Assembly (NCBI GenBank): GCA_030435675.1
Contig: CM059622.1
Location: forward strand, 11,656,001 to 11,720,000
Source: Steinernema hermaphroditum
Taxonomy: Eukaryota; Nematoda; Chromadorea; Rhabditida; Steinernematidae
Direction: 5' to 3'
Length of the DNA stretch: 64,000 bases
Shown: one piece after another, positions 10,355 to 20,984 of the stretch
How positions within the stretch are numbered: position 1 is the first letter of the stretch
Layout of the letters: the number at the start of each line of letters is the position of its first letter
Notes under the pieces: generated by a model
What the model was told of the DNA's origin: nothing
Seen by the model: only the letters and a program-made list of their open reading frames with translations
Database searches by the model: none
Program-made: the position numbers and the translations under genes

Positions 10355-12252
10355 CCTCCAAACTTATTCATAGAAGAGTGGTGTGACATTCCGTTGTATT
10401 TCCGATGTTCTAAACCTTTCCACGTTTAAAAAATGGCGCCTAAAGGCTCTTGTCATGCAAACTCCTACAGTGATATAGCTCTATGTTATTATTGTAACAA
10501 TATCAGTCATATGTTGCTTGATGGGAGTGAACATGTAATTTGTCTACGTCATTAGTTGTATTTTCCGTAGTGCTTTTTTCTGATCGCATAAACTTGAAAA
10601 GCCAACGACAGCTTGATATGTTTTTCTAGCATGGGTGGTTCTTACTATATTAACTAGAAGTAGAAGTAAAATCGAAGAAAATTATGCGTTAACTACATAA
10701 AATAGACATAGAAGATCTGGAACACACATAACAGTCATGTCGGTAAGCGCAAGATTCAGATTCTCATTGTGACTAATTAGGCGAAATCGTCAGCTCTGTT
10801 CTTTTATTTTAATACAATTCCATCGCCGCATAATTTTAAATCCCACAGAAGCAAAGTTGAGCCGGGGCAGGACAAAAAAAATACAGGCTTAAAGGGTGCG
10901 ACAATGCAGGTGCTAGACCTAGGCTTGGCTTAGGACTATACCTAGATATTAAAGGTTGCGGGGGAGCGAAGCGAGCGCCGTATACATTTTTTTTTCGTAT
11001 ACGCTAACGTCTAGGCTTGGCTTAAGCTCCGGCTTAGGTCTATGCCTTTGGATTTAAGATTTGGATTTAGACATAGGGCTGTATTTGGTTGTCCGCGCGG
11101 CGAGTTGACCCGCGGCGAGCTGTCATGTATCGGCGTTGAGCTGACAGCTCTCATTCATGTCTAACGAGAATCTTCCCAATCGACGGTTTCTTGGGAAGAT
11201 CAGCTCCATTCTAGAATTAATATTTCATCGACTGTTAGTACACAGTCGCTTACTATAGTTCCAATATTCAACGAAAGCACGAAGAAGGAGCAGAAAAGTT
11301 TCCAATGATCACTGAATTCGACAAGCTCATACTTTTTTTTATAATACCTCAATTATCGCTGTCTAAATTCCAAAAATTCTATTAAAATGAACGAACATGT
11401 ATGCTATGTAACAAGTCAAAATTTCACAGTGACCCTTAGCTATTGACCCGGTAATTGAGATTCCCTGGTAAGAGCTCTATTTCGTATCTGTCTGGTAAAC
11501 ACATTTTTGCACTCTTCTCTGAATTCGTCGGTTTCCCAGCGATTCATACTGATTTCCTCGTAATGGCTGCATTGTCTGCCCTGTTTGTCGGGTAGAAAGA
11601 TACCGAGCAGAACTTTAAAGACAGACGAAACTTTTAGTGTGTGACAAAAGAGGCCATTGAACCTCATATTTTGGAACCGGGTTCTAATTCCAGCGGATTG
11701 AATTCAATTGGAGACACCGAGGCAAGTCAATGCGGTGTGGCAGCTTCCTGGTGTTCCAAGACATCACTGGGTCGTTTCTTCGCTGAGACATTTAATGAAG
11801 GTGCCAACAAAGGGGTGCGAACTGAAAGAAAGGGAAGAAAGGTCAGTGCACTCCAAGCGGACCTGAAACGTGAACTGTGATGCTGCATAATAATAAGTGG
11901 AGTAAGTGAATCTCAATTTAGTAACAAATTACGAAGTGTAGGTGCAAAAGAAGGATTCTTGCGCTATGCCCTTAGGTTGAAAATTACATCTACGAAAGTT
12001 GAAATTTTGCGTGTTCCAAGGCATCCATTAAACCGAGGTCTCTGAACCTTGAGCAATGATTCACAATTCCCTGAGTGCCCACTAGTTTTTACTTCTTGCT
12101 CTTTCTTGTTAGAACAATGATTACCCGACATAATTATTGAGACGAACAATGCAAATTCACATAATCGTTCCCATGAACCGCCTCATTCACTGAAAATTAT
12201 TGCCGCCCATGAGCGATTTCGGGACATTCTACCTCAACCTGCTCCCTACAGA
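10355..12252. other. Intergenic with low-copy repeat block
   Basis: No supported gene in 1.9 kb. Around 10.88-11.15 kb there is a GC-rich block with repeated AGGCTTGGCTTAGG-like words, GGGGGAGCGAAGCGAGCG, and a small hairpin CGTATAC...GTATACG. TTAGGC is the nematode telomere unit, but the words are too irregular to call an interstitial telomere. The open stretch 11641-11880 (+) has no coding features I trust. Confidence 0.35.
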
Positions 12253-13307
12253 ATGTCGCAACCTAACATCTCCAATACTTCTAATGATTCCGCACTTCCA
12301 CCGCCCCTCACATTTACCGGTCCAGTGCAGTTCTTCCAAGGCATAGCTCTGTTCATCATCGTATCCATCGGCACACCCGCCTACCTGAGGATCATTTACG
12401 TAAGTGCTTCTTCTGAAAATCCAAAAGATATGACTCATAATTAGATATTCATCTCCACGCCCTCGTATCGAAAGCGCGAATGCTACCGTATTATGATCCA
12501 AATAGGCATCGTACAGTGTTTGTTTGCCCCTGGTACCTTCTTTCAAGCCCTAATGCAAGTCATCGACCGCGATCCGTTTGGGCTTGCTACTGTAGCGATA
12601 AGGCTGATGCCACCCGTGGTCCGTGTGGAAGCTATCATGAGCCTTGTTTTGGCACTGAATCGCCTCAAGATTATATGTAGAATCAAGTATCCGGCCCTCG
12701 TCCATAATGTAAGCGCTCAGTGATAGTCGCAGTAGAAATGTACTTCTTAGGTCATCCTCGTTTGCGCCTGGATATTCGGCGCACTCTTCTTCATATCTTA
12801 TTTCATTTTCACCGACCTCTACTACTATTACATTTTTCCTGGCTCTCTGAACCCGCTCTACGACTACTCCAAACCTCTGTCATACGTATTCCGCATTAGT
12901 GTCAATTACCTTCTTATTGGGACCAGTTCCATCACGTTTACGGTCTACGTCGCCATAATTTCGTATCTGGCTTATCTTCGACGTACTTGTGGAAATACGA
13001 TGGAGACGAGAGAAAAAGCCATCTTGACGTTTGCCTGCACTAAGTTCGTCGTTGACGTATTCTTGGCCCTTTCCTGCATGTTCTTTCCTTACTCCACCAA
13101 CCTGATCTGTCAGATATATCTCAGCATGGGACATCAATTCAACAGTTTGATCCTCGCGCCGGTACTTTACTTGACGTTGCAAAGGTAATTCGCGTCATAT
13201 GCTTTGCTTTGTTTTTCAACTGATCATCTTTCAGTGAACTTCGAGCCGAATTCTTTCGTCTTCGAAGCACTTCGACAAAAATAAGTGTCCTATCAGGCAG
13301 TAAATAA
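12253..13307 (+). CDS. SRT-like chemosensory 7TM receptor (subfamily 1)
   Basis: Exons 12253-12399, 12445-12708, 12751-13184 and 13235-13307 give about 305 aa. It has a longer N-terminus (two N-x-S/T sites) before TM1, which ends TPAYLRIIY. Exon 2 (264 nt) holds ECYRIMIQIGIVQCLFAPG, DPFGLAT and LALNRLKIICRIKYP. TM6 is preceded by ILTFACTKFVVD and TM7 ends APVLYLTLQR; the tail starts SELRAEFF. The ATG lies one base behind CCCTACAG (ending 12251), a likely SL acceptor. The phase of the last intron is the same as in the other paralogues. Confidence 0.88.
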
Positions 13308-14179
13308 ACATGAGTATTGTCGATCTCTGTGCTTTTTCATTCGTTTTCAGTAGGAGTCACAAGAACTAATGTTTTGATTTGGAGTTCGACGTATTGTACC
13401 TCAACATCTGTGAGAGTTGCTTTGTGACCTCTAAAATTGTGTTCAAAATAAACAATTGTCACAAAAAACTGATTATCGAGAATTGCAGACGAAAACGGAG
13501 TGTTTTTGGGTGGTATATGATCCAAAATGATGTCAAAGACGATGATCGAACATGATATGAGTAGACAATATGGTTCCACAGATCTGGTACATATGTGGTG
13601 AAAGCATGAAAGGATCCGGTGAAAAGAAGCCCTTTTGCTATACATGTTTAATATTGCCAACATTTCTGTTGGACATTTTTCTTGTTTTAAATCTTGAAAC
13701 GTCCTGTTGTGTAATGTACGTAGTCCAATTCCACTCCTGAATATCGGAACCCACCGGTGCTTTGGGCACCTGTAAAGGCCACACGAGGGAAACAGAATCC
13801 AGACATGCGGCGATCGGAGGTTGAAGTCTCATGTTTGTTAAGGCGTGCGTGAGACTGTTCTGATGAACAAGTGTGACTTTTGGCTAGTGCTCTAGCTTCA
13901 CTTTGAGCATAAAAGTACAGTATTTCGAGAAGATGAGAAGTGACTTGCGCTGATTACATTGATTACCACACTCTAGATTTTTATATGTAGCTTGTTCAAG
14001 AAGCCATGCAAGGACTGTTACGTAGAGTGTGGATTGAACAGCAATACAATTCCTTTGTGCGGATGAACGAGCTCTTGAAAGGACTTTCGTTAGGGCAGAC
14101 GATCACTTACAGAATGCTCAATGGTTGCCACGCGGGACTTCGGGATTAATTGATTGTACGACATGGATGGAATATCTGG
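13308..14179. other. Intergenic, no gene seen
   Basis: Minus-strand open stretches at 13337-13663 and 13638-13832 overlap in different frames and show no domain or splice logic. Nothing else stands out. Confidence 0.35.
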
Positions 14180-14637
14180 AAGGAAGCGACTTTCCTCGTG
14201 TATTTTTTGTTTTTGATGTTTGACCGAGATCACAGCATCATTGACCAGTTTGTCACTGAGAAGTTAGACATCAAGCCGCCTTTTTGTCTAACACAAAACA
14301 AAAGTTCAGATTAATTGTTAACGTTGAAAGACCGGGAAAAACTGCGGAAATGACAGTGTGAACAACGATGTTTCACAGCTTGCAGCTTCCCATGTACCTT
14401 GTCGTTTTACCATTGTTCACATTATTATTTCCGCATTTTTTTCGCTCTTTGTTCCGCGCTACACATCACAAGATAGTGTTTAGAGGTTTATAAGATAACA
14501 TGGGATCAGGGTTAACTGAGCTTAACTTTTACAGTCAGTTGGCGTGCCTTGCGACAATTATTGCAAACGTTTCGCAAGAAATCGAATTGTTGCGTATAAC
14601 AAAACAACATCATTTCTACTTAGAATGGCATTCTCAT

Positions 14638-15163
14638 ATCCCCTATATATAAATGGAGAACCGACGGGTCCGTTGGTCTGTTTGTGTGTGTGTGTGTGTG
14701 TGTTTTTCCGTGAGCACGGGGAAAACACCCACACAAAATAAGGACCCCGAGGGGAATCAAACCCGGCACCGCCCGCTTACAAACGAAGCACGTTCGCAAT
14801 GAGCCACACAAGCAGTTGAGATGGTAGCGCTATACTTCCACCATATCTCTGGGGACGCAAGGCTTTGCGTTTCTTTACAGTCTTTGTGCCGTTTTTAGCG
14901 TATTTTTTAGCTTTGCAGATTTTTGGACAACTTCAGTCATTTGCATGAGCAGTAATCGTGCCGCCCGCAGGGCTACAGTTTTTTGGCCCCAAATTCAGCC
15001 CTTTGCATGAGCACCAATCTTGCCGCCCGCAGGGCTATGGTGTCTTGCCGCCCGCAGGGCTACTGTTTTTTGGCCCCAACTTCAACCATTTGCATGAGCT
15101 TCTAATTGGCTTTTAGTACCTGGAGGGTGCGAACTCGCGCGCAGCCGGGTTTATGTACATAAT
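14638..15163 (-). mobile_element. tRNA-derived SINE-like insertion
   Basis: The block-A copy at 18.23 kb runs straight through this site (TTCTCATAT then GTAATTCATGG), so this about 520-bp piece is a later insertion. Minus strand 14816-14745 is tRNA-like: A-box-like GTGGCTCATTGCGAACG, an anticodon-arm-like GCTTCGTTTGTAAGC, and a B-box-like GGGTTTGATTCCCC; the stems are too imperfect for a working tRNA. A (GT)n microsatellite and, at 14930-15100, a short tandem repeat with GCCGCCCGCAGGGCTA (three copies) follow. The CTCGGGGTCCTTAT...AACGGATCCGTTGG part recurs in opposite orientation at 35.64-35.75 kb. Confidence 0.6.
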
Positions 15164-15607
15164 TCATGGATGTCTAAGCTTAATGGAAGGCCACCTTATC
15201 TGAAAAGTTATCTTCTTTCCGACCTTTTTAAGTTGACCTCGTCTTCAGGTTAAGCTGAAACTCTCTGTTCCGAACGCGTTGTCACAGTTAAACTGGTTTG
15301 CACGAAAAAATAGTGGCCGTTCTTTAATCAAGGTCAAAAGAGGTCTATTGTGTTCAGAATTTAACGCGCGATATCACAAGAATCGCGGGGTTGATGGTTG
15401 AGCAAATCCCGAATTTTATCGACCGTGATCTACAATAGATCATAGCTTCATTGTACAAAAACTGCAGATTTGATTACTTTATGCACATTTGTCAGTCGAA
15501 CAGAGAAAAGCAGGCCCAATGTGTGTATCATTTATTTTTATTCGATTAATTCAATCGCATGTGAGATCCGTCGCCGAAAAATACCACTTCTGATCATGTG
15601 CCGTGGA

Positions 15608-15682
15608 CTGATTAAGGCGTAAACTGTTCGTTTTCTGCGAGACCTGTTCTGTTTTTTTGGAAACATGTGCAGTATATAAGCT
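15608..15682 (+). promoter_or_regulatory. Conserved promoter block of micro-gene, copy 1
   Basis: CTGATTAAGGCGTAAAC...GTTCG, then ACCTGTTCTG, a T run, and GTGCAGTATATAAGC about 45 bp before the ATG. The same block stands before the genes at 19004 and (inverted) 40342. TATATAAG is the likely TATA box. Confidence 0.55.
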
Positions 15683-15723
15683 TTGTGGTTGCCGGCAAAA
15701 TCAGATCATCGCTGCTCACAGCC

Positions 15724-15886
15724 ATGGGAGGTATCTTCGGTTCTGCATTGTTCTTTTCACTCGGAATGTTCCATGTAGAGTTCTGTTGAGATTGCTCAAA
15801 ATCATTAGTCATTTCAGGTTGGTCATCACCGCAACCACCGTGTAATGGGCGAATCCAACGGAAGGGTCATCGTTATCACCGAGTGA
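15724..15886 (+). CDS. 39-residue micro-protein, type A (orphan family)
   Basis: Two exons (15724-15774, 15818-15886; 43-nt intron ending ATTTCAG). Exon 1 encodes MGGIFGSALFFSLGMFH, a hydrophobic segment that could be a signal or membrane anchor. Exon 2 encodes VGHHRNHRVMGESNGRVI then VITE and stop. Four other copies in the window have the same total length (39 aa), the same intron position and the same RVMGE[ST]xG[KR]V[IV][IV] core, while introns and flanks drift. That pattern supports a real coding gene. I do not recognise the family and assign no function. Confidence 0.6.
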
Positions 15887-16192
15887 GAACTGTCTCCGAA
15901 CAATGCACCGCTCTTCAATATATTGCTTGATTTATTCTCCATATGTTGCTTGATTTATTTAGTAGCTCTTTAAATGAACTTAAAAGTACTGTGAAATAAT
16001 GTTTCCTGGGAATATAGCTGTATCGTCTGCAATTGCAGTTAAGCGGTTTCTTCTCTTACGACTACAGCGTTATCAGAAAAGGCAATGACTAGTTTGCGCG
16101 GATTTATGAACTGCGAAGAGACCGATTTGGGTGGAGACAGAACGTCGGAGCTCTGGGGGGAAATGGAAGTCAATCTCATCTATCTCACAACC

Positions 16193-16260
16193 ATGGGAGG
16201 TATCTTTGGTTCTGCATTGTTCTTTTCGCTTGGACTGAGTGGACAGCGCACGCAAGTCGG
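16193..16260 (+). pseudogene. Truncated micro-gene exon 1
   Basis: Contains MGGIFGSALFFSLGL at the DNA level nearly identical to the copy at 19004, but the following sequence is unrelated (SGQRTQVGRRRK) and no second exon follows, so this is a broken copy. Confidence 0.55.
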
Positions 16261-16809
16261 GCGGCGGCGAAAGACTTGTTGGCCAGATATGCGGAACTAC
16301 GGCTCACAAGAGCGACTGCTCACCCCATTTCCCATTCGTATCAGAGAGAATGAACGGACGACCCTTGTTATAGACGACCCTTGTTACTTATGCATTTATA
16401 GAGGAACCCTGCGTGTCGACAGTCTTTTACGTATTCTTGGAAGCGGAATACGTATATGACTGTTTAAGGCGAGCTCTGCGACAATCAGGCCCCATTTTGG
16501 CCTGCATTTACGCCTGCAATAGCAAAAATCGATATGCTGAGTAGAAAAAAAGAACAAAATGATAGGTGCAAATCGCAATTTCGATAATCACAGCGCAAGC
16601 CAGTCAGCCTCTTCCGACATTTGCAAGTTTTTACAAGAAGGTCCTCACCGGGCGTCCAGCGTCGAATCTTATGCAATATCAATGTGACCGATGGACTTGG
16701 CCATGGTGAAGAGTCATCGAGTAATGAAGCACTACATTAATACTAACAATGGTGGCCGAACTTACAAACAATCGTTACAAGAGTGACCTGTCTTCAACTT
16801 AACAACCCA
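16261..16809. other. Spacer between blocks, solo mariner-type end
   Basis: No gene. At 16790-16815 is AACTTAACAACCCAATATG, resembling terminal sequence of the mariner-type MITEs; similar solo ends occur at about 46.04 kb and 57.2 kb. Confidence 0.35.
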
Positions 16810-17600
16810 ATATGTGAAATGATTGATTTGCGTCAGTGATCAAAGACAATGTGACACGACATAAAAATATGCGACCAATGAGCACAATTTCGACTAAAAA
16901 ACAGGACGCAATTTTTCGTTAATTTCGAGAAACCAGATCTGAAACGTGTACAGGTTGATTGTTTCACCCTTTCGAATTAGCCTTTCATCTAAAAAATGAT
17001 TGACGATCGTTCTTGTTCCTGTTGAAACCAGTTTAACATTTGCCAGAAAGTCCTTATAAACTACGTTCTCGGCATGAGCACACAAAGGCAGTTCGCTATT
17101 CGGCTACGATGATTGGGAATCTTTTCGCCAGCTTCCAGTTCCTTCGGCTCGACGTTATGTTGAGTGTAAGTCATGTCGCTCATTTACCTCTCGTCCAACA
17201 TTGCTTGCAGCACGGAGAAAACAGCCGCGTTATGGGCGAAACACACGGAAAAGTCATCATTATACAGGAGTGAAAATCACACCACCGCCAAACTGCGCTT
17301 CATTTAAATGCTTCGGGGTTTTTCTTTTGGTGATGGGTGATCCTTAAACAATAAATATGGCACGTATGCAAACAGTGGACGAAAAATGAAGGTGTCCGTA
17401 TGCGTAGCACTTGAAGGCTGGTTACATCGGTACTAGTCCTACAGATAGATCTAGGGAACATCTAAGAGGACCTGTAGTTTCTTCTACAGAATCCAGCTGC
17501 TCATAATTTTTTGTTCTATGCAAACCAACGGAATAGTTTAGTCACTCAATCCTCTTGTAATTTGTTAATATTCTGAAATACGTCGAAGAGTGATGTGTGT
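16810..17600 (+). repeat. Duplication block B, copy 1
   Basis: Near-colinear with 20985-21830. Shared landmarks: GACAATGTG(A/T)CAC, ATGCGACCAATGAGCAC, CAGGACGCAATTTTTC, GAGCACACAAAGGCAGTTCG, then the type-B micro-gene and the same 3' flank (CGCTTCATT...AAATGCTTCGGGG). B follows A in both copies, so the duplicated unit is A-B. Confidence 0.75.
17109..17273 (+). CDS. 39-residue micro-protein, type B (orphan family)
   Basis: Exon 1 (17109-17165) encodes MIGNLFASFQFLRLDVMLS; a 45-nt intron (GTAAG...TTGCAG) follows; exon 2 (17211-17273) encodes HGENSRVMGETHGKVIIIQE. The C-terminal exon is clearly related to type A (RVMGExxGKVIxxxE), and the N-terminus is again short and hydrophobic with an M-x-G-x-x-F start. 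The intron is in frame without stops, so an unspliced longer product is formally possible, but the type-A comparison favours splicing. Function unknown. Confidence 0.55.
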   Translation: MIGNLFASFQFLRLDVMLSVSHVAHLPLVQHCLQHGENSRVMGETHGKVIIIQE

Positions 17601-18004
17601 GAGCATGGAAGTTGAGCTGTAATGTGGGCAGTTAATGCAGTTCAGTGCGGCCAACATAAAAGTAGTCTCTCAGCGAGCTCGTTAGGGCACCGTAAAAGTT
17701 GTAGGCTCCCAAATCAACATGTGAGCAAACTAGTGAATGGCCCCGTTTCTTCACTCGTTGTATCTGTCCCCGTGTATGGTTATATATTGCTTTTGTTGTG
17801 TTTAATTACGAAGTTTCAATTATCCAATTTTGAGGATTCCCAACTCTCCGTGCATCAGATCACCATCAGATCCTGGTGCCCCAGGCCCGCCTGGGGCACC
17901 AGGATGCCGGTTGCTGGCAGGTTTATTGGGGTACGGTTGCTGGCAGGTTTATTTCGAAATTTCCCGGTTATGGCAGCAAATGATCTGGTTTTTGGTTCTT
18001 CGCT
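17601..18004 (+). pseudogene. Spacer with collagen-like fragment
   Basis: Around 17865-17906 one frame reads [13 protein letters not shown], a piece of collagen Gly-X-Y repeat with no gene around it. The DNA there is a perfect 15-bp inverted repeat (TCCTGGTGCCCCAGG at 17871-17885, reverse complement at 17890-17904, 4-nt loop). It may be a stray collagen exon fragment; the palindrome partly follows from GGxCCx codon use. Confidence 0.4.
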
Positions 18005-18896
18005 CGCGAAGCGACTTTCCTCGTGTATTTTTTGTTTTTTATGTTTGACTGAGATCACAGCAGATCACAGCGCCACTCATCAAAAGATAGAGATCATGTT
18101 TAGAAGTTTATAAGATAACACGGCAGCAGAGTCGTCTACAGTCGCACCTTGCGGAAGCACATTTTCCAACCGTTTCACAAGAAGTCGTATTGTTGCGTAT
18201 ATCAAAACAACATCATTTTACTTAGAATGGAGATTCTCATATGTAATTCATGGAGATCTAAGGTGAATGGAAGGCTACCTTATCTGAAAAGTTATTTTCT
18301 TTCCGACCTTTTTAAGTTGACCTCGTCTTCAGGTTAAAGCTGATCTTTTTCTGTCAACAGCTGAAACTTTCTGTTGCGAACGCGGCGTCACAGTTAAACT
18401 GGTTTGCACGAAAAAATAGTGGCCGTTCTTTAATCAAGGTCGAAAGAGGTCTACTGTGTTCAGATGTTTACGTGCGGTATCACAAGAATCGCACGTTCGA
18501 TGGATAAACAAATCGAGAATCTAGTAACAGTAAATAAACCGTGATCTGGAGTAGATCAGCGGTTCTGGAGTAGATCAAGCGGTTCTAGCTGAGCACCTTA
18601 TCCATTGGCATTGGATTTCTATCCTTCTCGTTGTTCTTCGGAAACAAAATTTTCGCGCTCTATCCATAGTCATTGGTCGAACAAAGGTAGCCAATGTATC
18701 AGTAATAGTAATAAGCCAATATTATTTTTATTTGACTAGCTTAATTATGATCGCATGTAATGGCCCTTTCTGATCGTACGTTGTAATGCCCAAATGTAGT
18801 TTGGTGGCGCAGAATCTCTCATTCCAGCAGAATAGAAGACATTTCCCAAATATCACGCAACTTTCTGATCGTTTCTCTTCTTTTTAGATAACTTGG

Positions 18897-18964
18897 ACTG
18901 ATTAGGGCGTAAACAGTTCGAAACCTGTTCTGCTTTTTAGAACTGTGTGCGGTATATAAGCTTG
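18897..18964 (+). promoter_or_regulatory. Conserved promoter block of micro-gene, copy 2
   Basis: CTGATTAGGGCGTAAACAG then ACCTGTTCTG, T run and GTGTGCGGTATATAAGC; TATA about 50 bp upstream of the ATG at 19004. Confidence 0.55.
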
Positions 18965-19003
18965 GTAGCTGACGGTGAAATCAGATCGCCGCTACTGACA
19001 ACA

Positions 19004-19172
19004 ATGGGAGGTATCTTTGGTTCTGCATTGTTCTTTTCGCTTGGACTGGTGCAGGTTGATATTCGTTGGTCAAAAGATTGGTCAAAATCACTGGTCATTT
19101 CAGTTTGATCATGAACGCAACAACCGTGTAATGGGCGAAACCAACGGAAGAGTCGTCGTCATCTTCGAGTGA
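19004..19172 (+). CDS. 39-residue micro-protein, type A (orphan family)
   Basis: Exon 1 encodes MGGIFGSALFFSLGLVQ; a 49-nt intron (donor GTTGAT, acceptor ATTTCAG) precedes exon 2 encoding FDHERNNRVMGETNGRVV then VIFE and stop. Length, intron position and the RVMGETNGR core match the other copies. The donor is weak (GTTGAT), the same as in the inverted copy at 40.2 kb, so it is inherited rather than a fresh mutation. Confidence 0.58.
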
Positions 19173-19425
19173 GAACCGTCTCCGAACAATGCACTGCTGT
19201 TCCTTATATTGATCGATTTATTCTTTTTACTAGCTCTTTAAACAAACTATTGAAATACTGTTAAATAATGCCAGTGATTTAAATCAGTGACGCCGACACA
19301 GTGAAAGGGAACCGAATAAATTTTCGATTTATGTATGGAGCTTTCTGTCATCTCTAGATTTTCCTGGGAATTTAGTTGTATCGACTAGAAATGGAATACA
19401 GAAAAGCGGTTCTAGCTGAGCACCT

Positions 19426-20469
19426 TATCTGTTGAGGTAGTCCGTTTTTGGCAGCACTTGAACTGGCTGTTCAGTGGTGTCTTGGATTGGAGAGTGGACG
19501 GAAGAATGGGCCTTCTCGTCCTAGGGTCCTGCCACGCGGGTCTTCTGCTGAGGTGATCGACGACGAACTGAGGGTTGACGACGATGAAGGAAAACGCGAG
19601 AGATAGTCTTGTAGAGAAATCTCATACTTGGGTAATTAAACCTTTATATACACGAAATATAAGACAAAGGCACGGGGTATAAGGGGGCACAGATCACTAA
19701 GCGGCGAGCGGCGAACGACGCGAGGAGACGAGGACGGCAGCGGTGGAGACGGCGTGATTGCGCGGCCGCTGACCGTCCTTCGAACTGTTCGACTGGCGAG
19801 GGAGCGAAGGTGTCATGTGGCGACGAAGATGGCGGCTGAGGCGGATGTTGTGACTTGTCGCCGACAGGACCAAATCTGTCGGCGACAATGGCCTCTGAAA
19901 TAGGGGGTGGGAAGGAAGAAGGGGGTCGCCTGGAGGCGACAGCACTGTAAAGAGAAGCTTATGGAAGCAGCGGCGGTACACTATCTCACAATTCATTCAA
20001 GGTCTCAATATCATCAGATCACTGGCAATAAAGAAATAGTATTTGCATAATAGATTACATGTGCGTTCGTATACTTCAGATCAGCATTAAGAGTCTGTGA
20101 TTTGTTCGCATCTCATTTTATCTCTGGCACGACTAAATCATTGATCTCATCTTCGGTTCGACAGGTAGTTCGGCATATGGCGTTGACGTATGTGCTGCAG
20201 CGATTCTTTTGTAGCTTGAGTGCACAGAAGTCCGCGTCGGACGAAAGAATTCCTGACCAGATTGACGGAACTGCGGCTCCCAAGAAAGATCGCTAAATCG
20301 AAACTAATTGATATACCACGGACTAGACGGTCTACAAGCGGCGTTCTGGAAGACATGGACACAGACGAGACACCGCTGCACCGCGCTAATGGTTGTTGCC
20401 AGTCTACTGAGTTAGCTCGCATGAGTTCAGTTCAGTAGACGTGTTATAGTGGAAGTGATGGCCAGATGG
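19426..20469. other. GC-rich spacer; possible orphan exon
   Basis: 19.69-19.97 kb is GC-rich and includes a 13-bp inverted pair (TTGTCGCCGACAG 19855-19867; CTGTCGGCGACAA 19876-19888). The plus-strand stretch 20220-20438 reads like a basic protein tail (for example LPRKIAKSKLIDIPRTRRST) but has no identifiable upstream exons or family; I do not call it a gene. Confidence 0.35.
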
Positions 20470-20984
20470 CTTTTTCGGATCACCATGTTTGGCTGAGTAC
20501 CATAACAGACCATGGAGACGTGGTGCGTGTGAGTGACACTCACAGCTACTGTGCCCATATAGTGACTCCACGACGTCATTTAAACTTTAAGCAAATAGAG
20601 GCCAAATGTTGAAAGAATTACCCTTGGATTCTCAAAAGTCCGTCTTTTTAAATTGACCTCCACAATGGGTGTCCAATTTGAACTGACAGACTCTTGTTTG
20701 AATTTTCATATAGCACGCTCTTCGCTCTATGTAACTATCGCATGTGATCCTCCATAATTGACGATATTAAAGGAGCCAACTCAAAATAAGTTAAAGAGGA
20801 CGAAAATTGGACCAAAAACAACTTTGTGACTCTAAACGCCCAATAGTCTACGAACGCGGAATCGAGATGCTGCGCATAAATTCCTCTGATGTTATCACGT
20901 GCCAGTAGTAAATACAATGGATCAAACACGTATTCAAACAATCATTACAAAAGTGTCCCATTTTCAATATGCCAACCCAATAGA
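20470..20984. mobile_element. Mariner-type MITE copy (partial)
   Basis: Shares with the 8.1-9.0 kb element AGAGGCCAAATGTTGAAA, the TAGC(A/T)..CTCTATGTAA region, AAATTGGACCAAAA, and ends with TTTTCAATATGCCAACCCAA. The 5' end is not clear. Confidence 0.55.

Larger units (their letters stand above)
14180..16060 (+). repeat. Duplication block A, copy 1
   Basis: This block aligns almost colinearly with 18005-19425. Shared landmarks in order: AAGCGACTTTCCTCGTGTAT (14185 and 18009), GTTTATAAGATAACA, AAACTGGTTTGCACG, AGTGGCCGTTCTTTAATCAA, the TATATAAG promoter block, the micro-gene, and TTTCCTGGGAATwTAG. A 0.5-kb insertion (14638-15163) is present only in this copy. An inverted third copy of the promoter and gene lies at 40.1-40.45 kb. 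Confidence 0.8.
18005..19425 (+). repeat. Duplication block A, copy 2
   Basis: Second copy of block A without the SINE-like insertion. It has a small extra segment (about 18345-18365) relative to copy 1. Confidence 0.8.

Noticed and set aside
10880..11060. Interstitial telomere array (TTAGGC-like words).
   Set aside because: The words are irregular and too few; no tandem TTAGGC run is present.
14745..14816. Possible functional tRNA gene (minus).
   Set aside because: A- and B-box-like parts exist but acceptor and T stems do not pair properly and the sequence is inside a repeat; treated as a SINE head.
14930..15100. CRISPR-like spaced repeats (GCCGCCCGCAGGGCTA).
   Set aside because: Only three copies with unequal spacing inside a eukaryotic transposable element.
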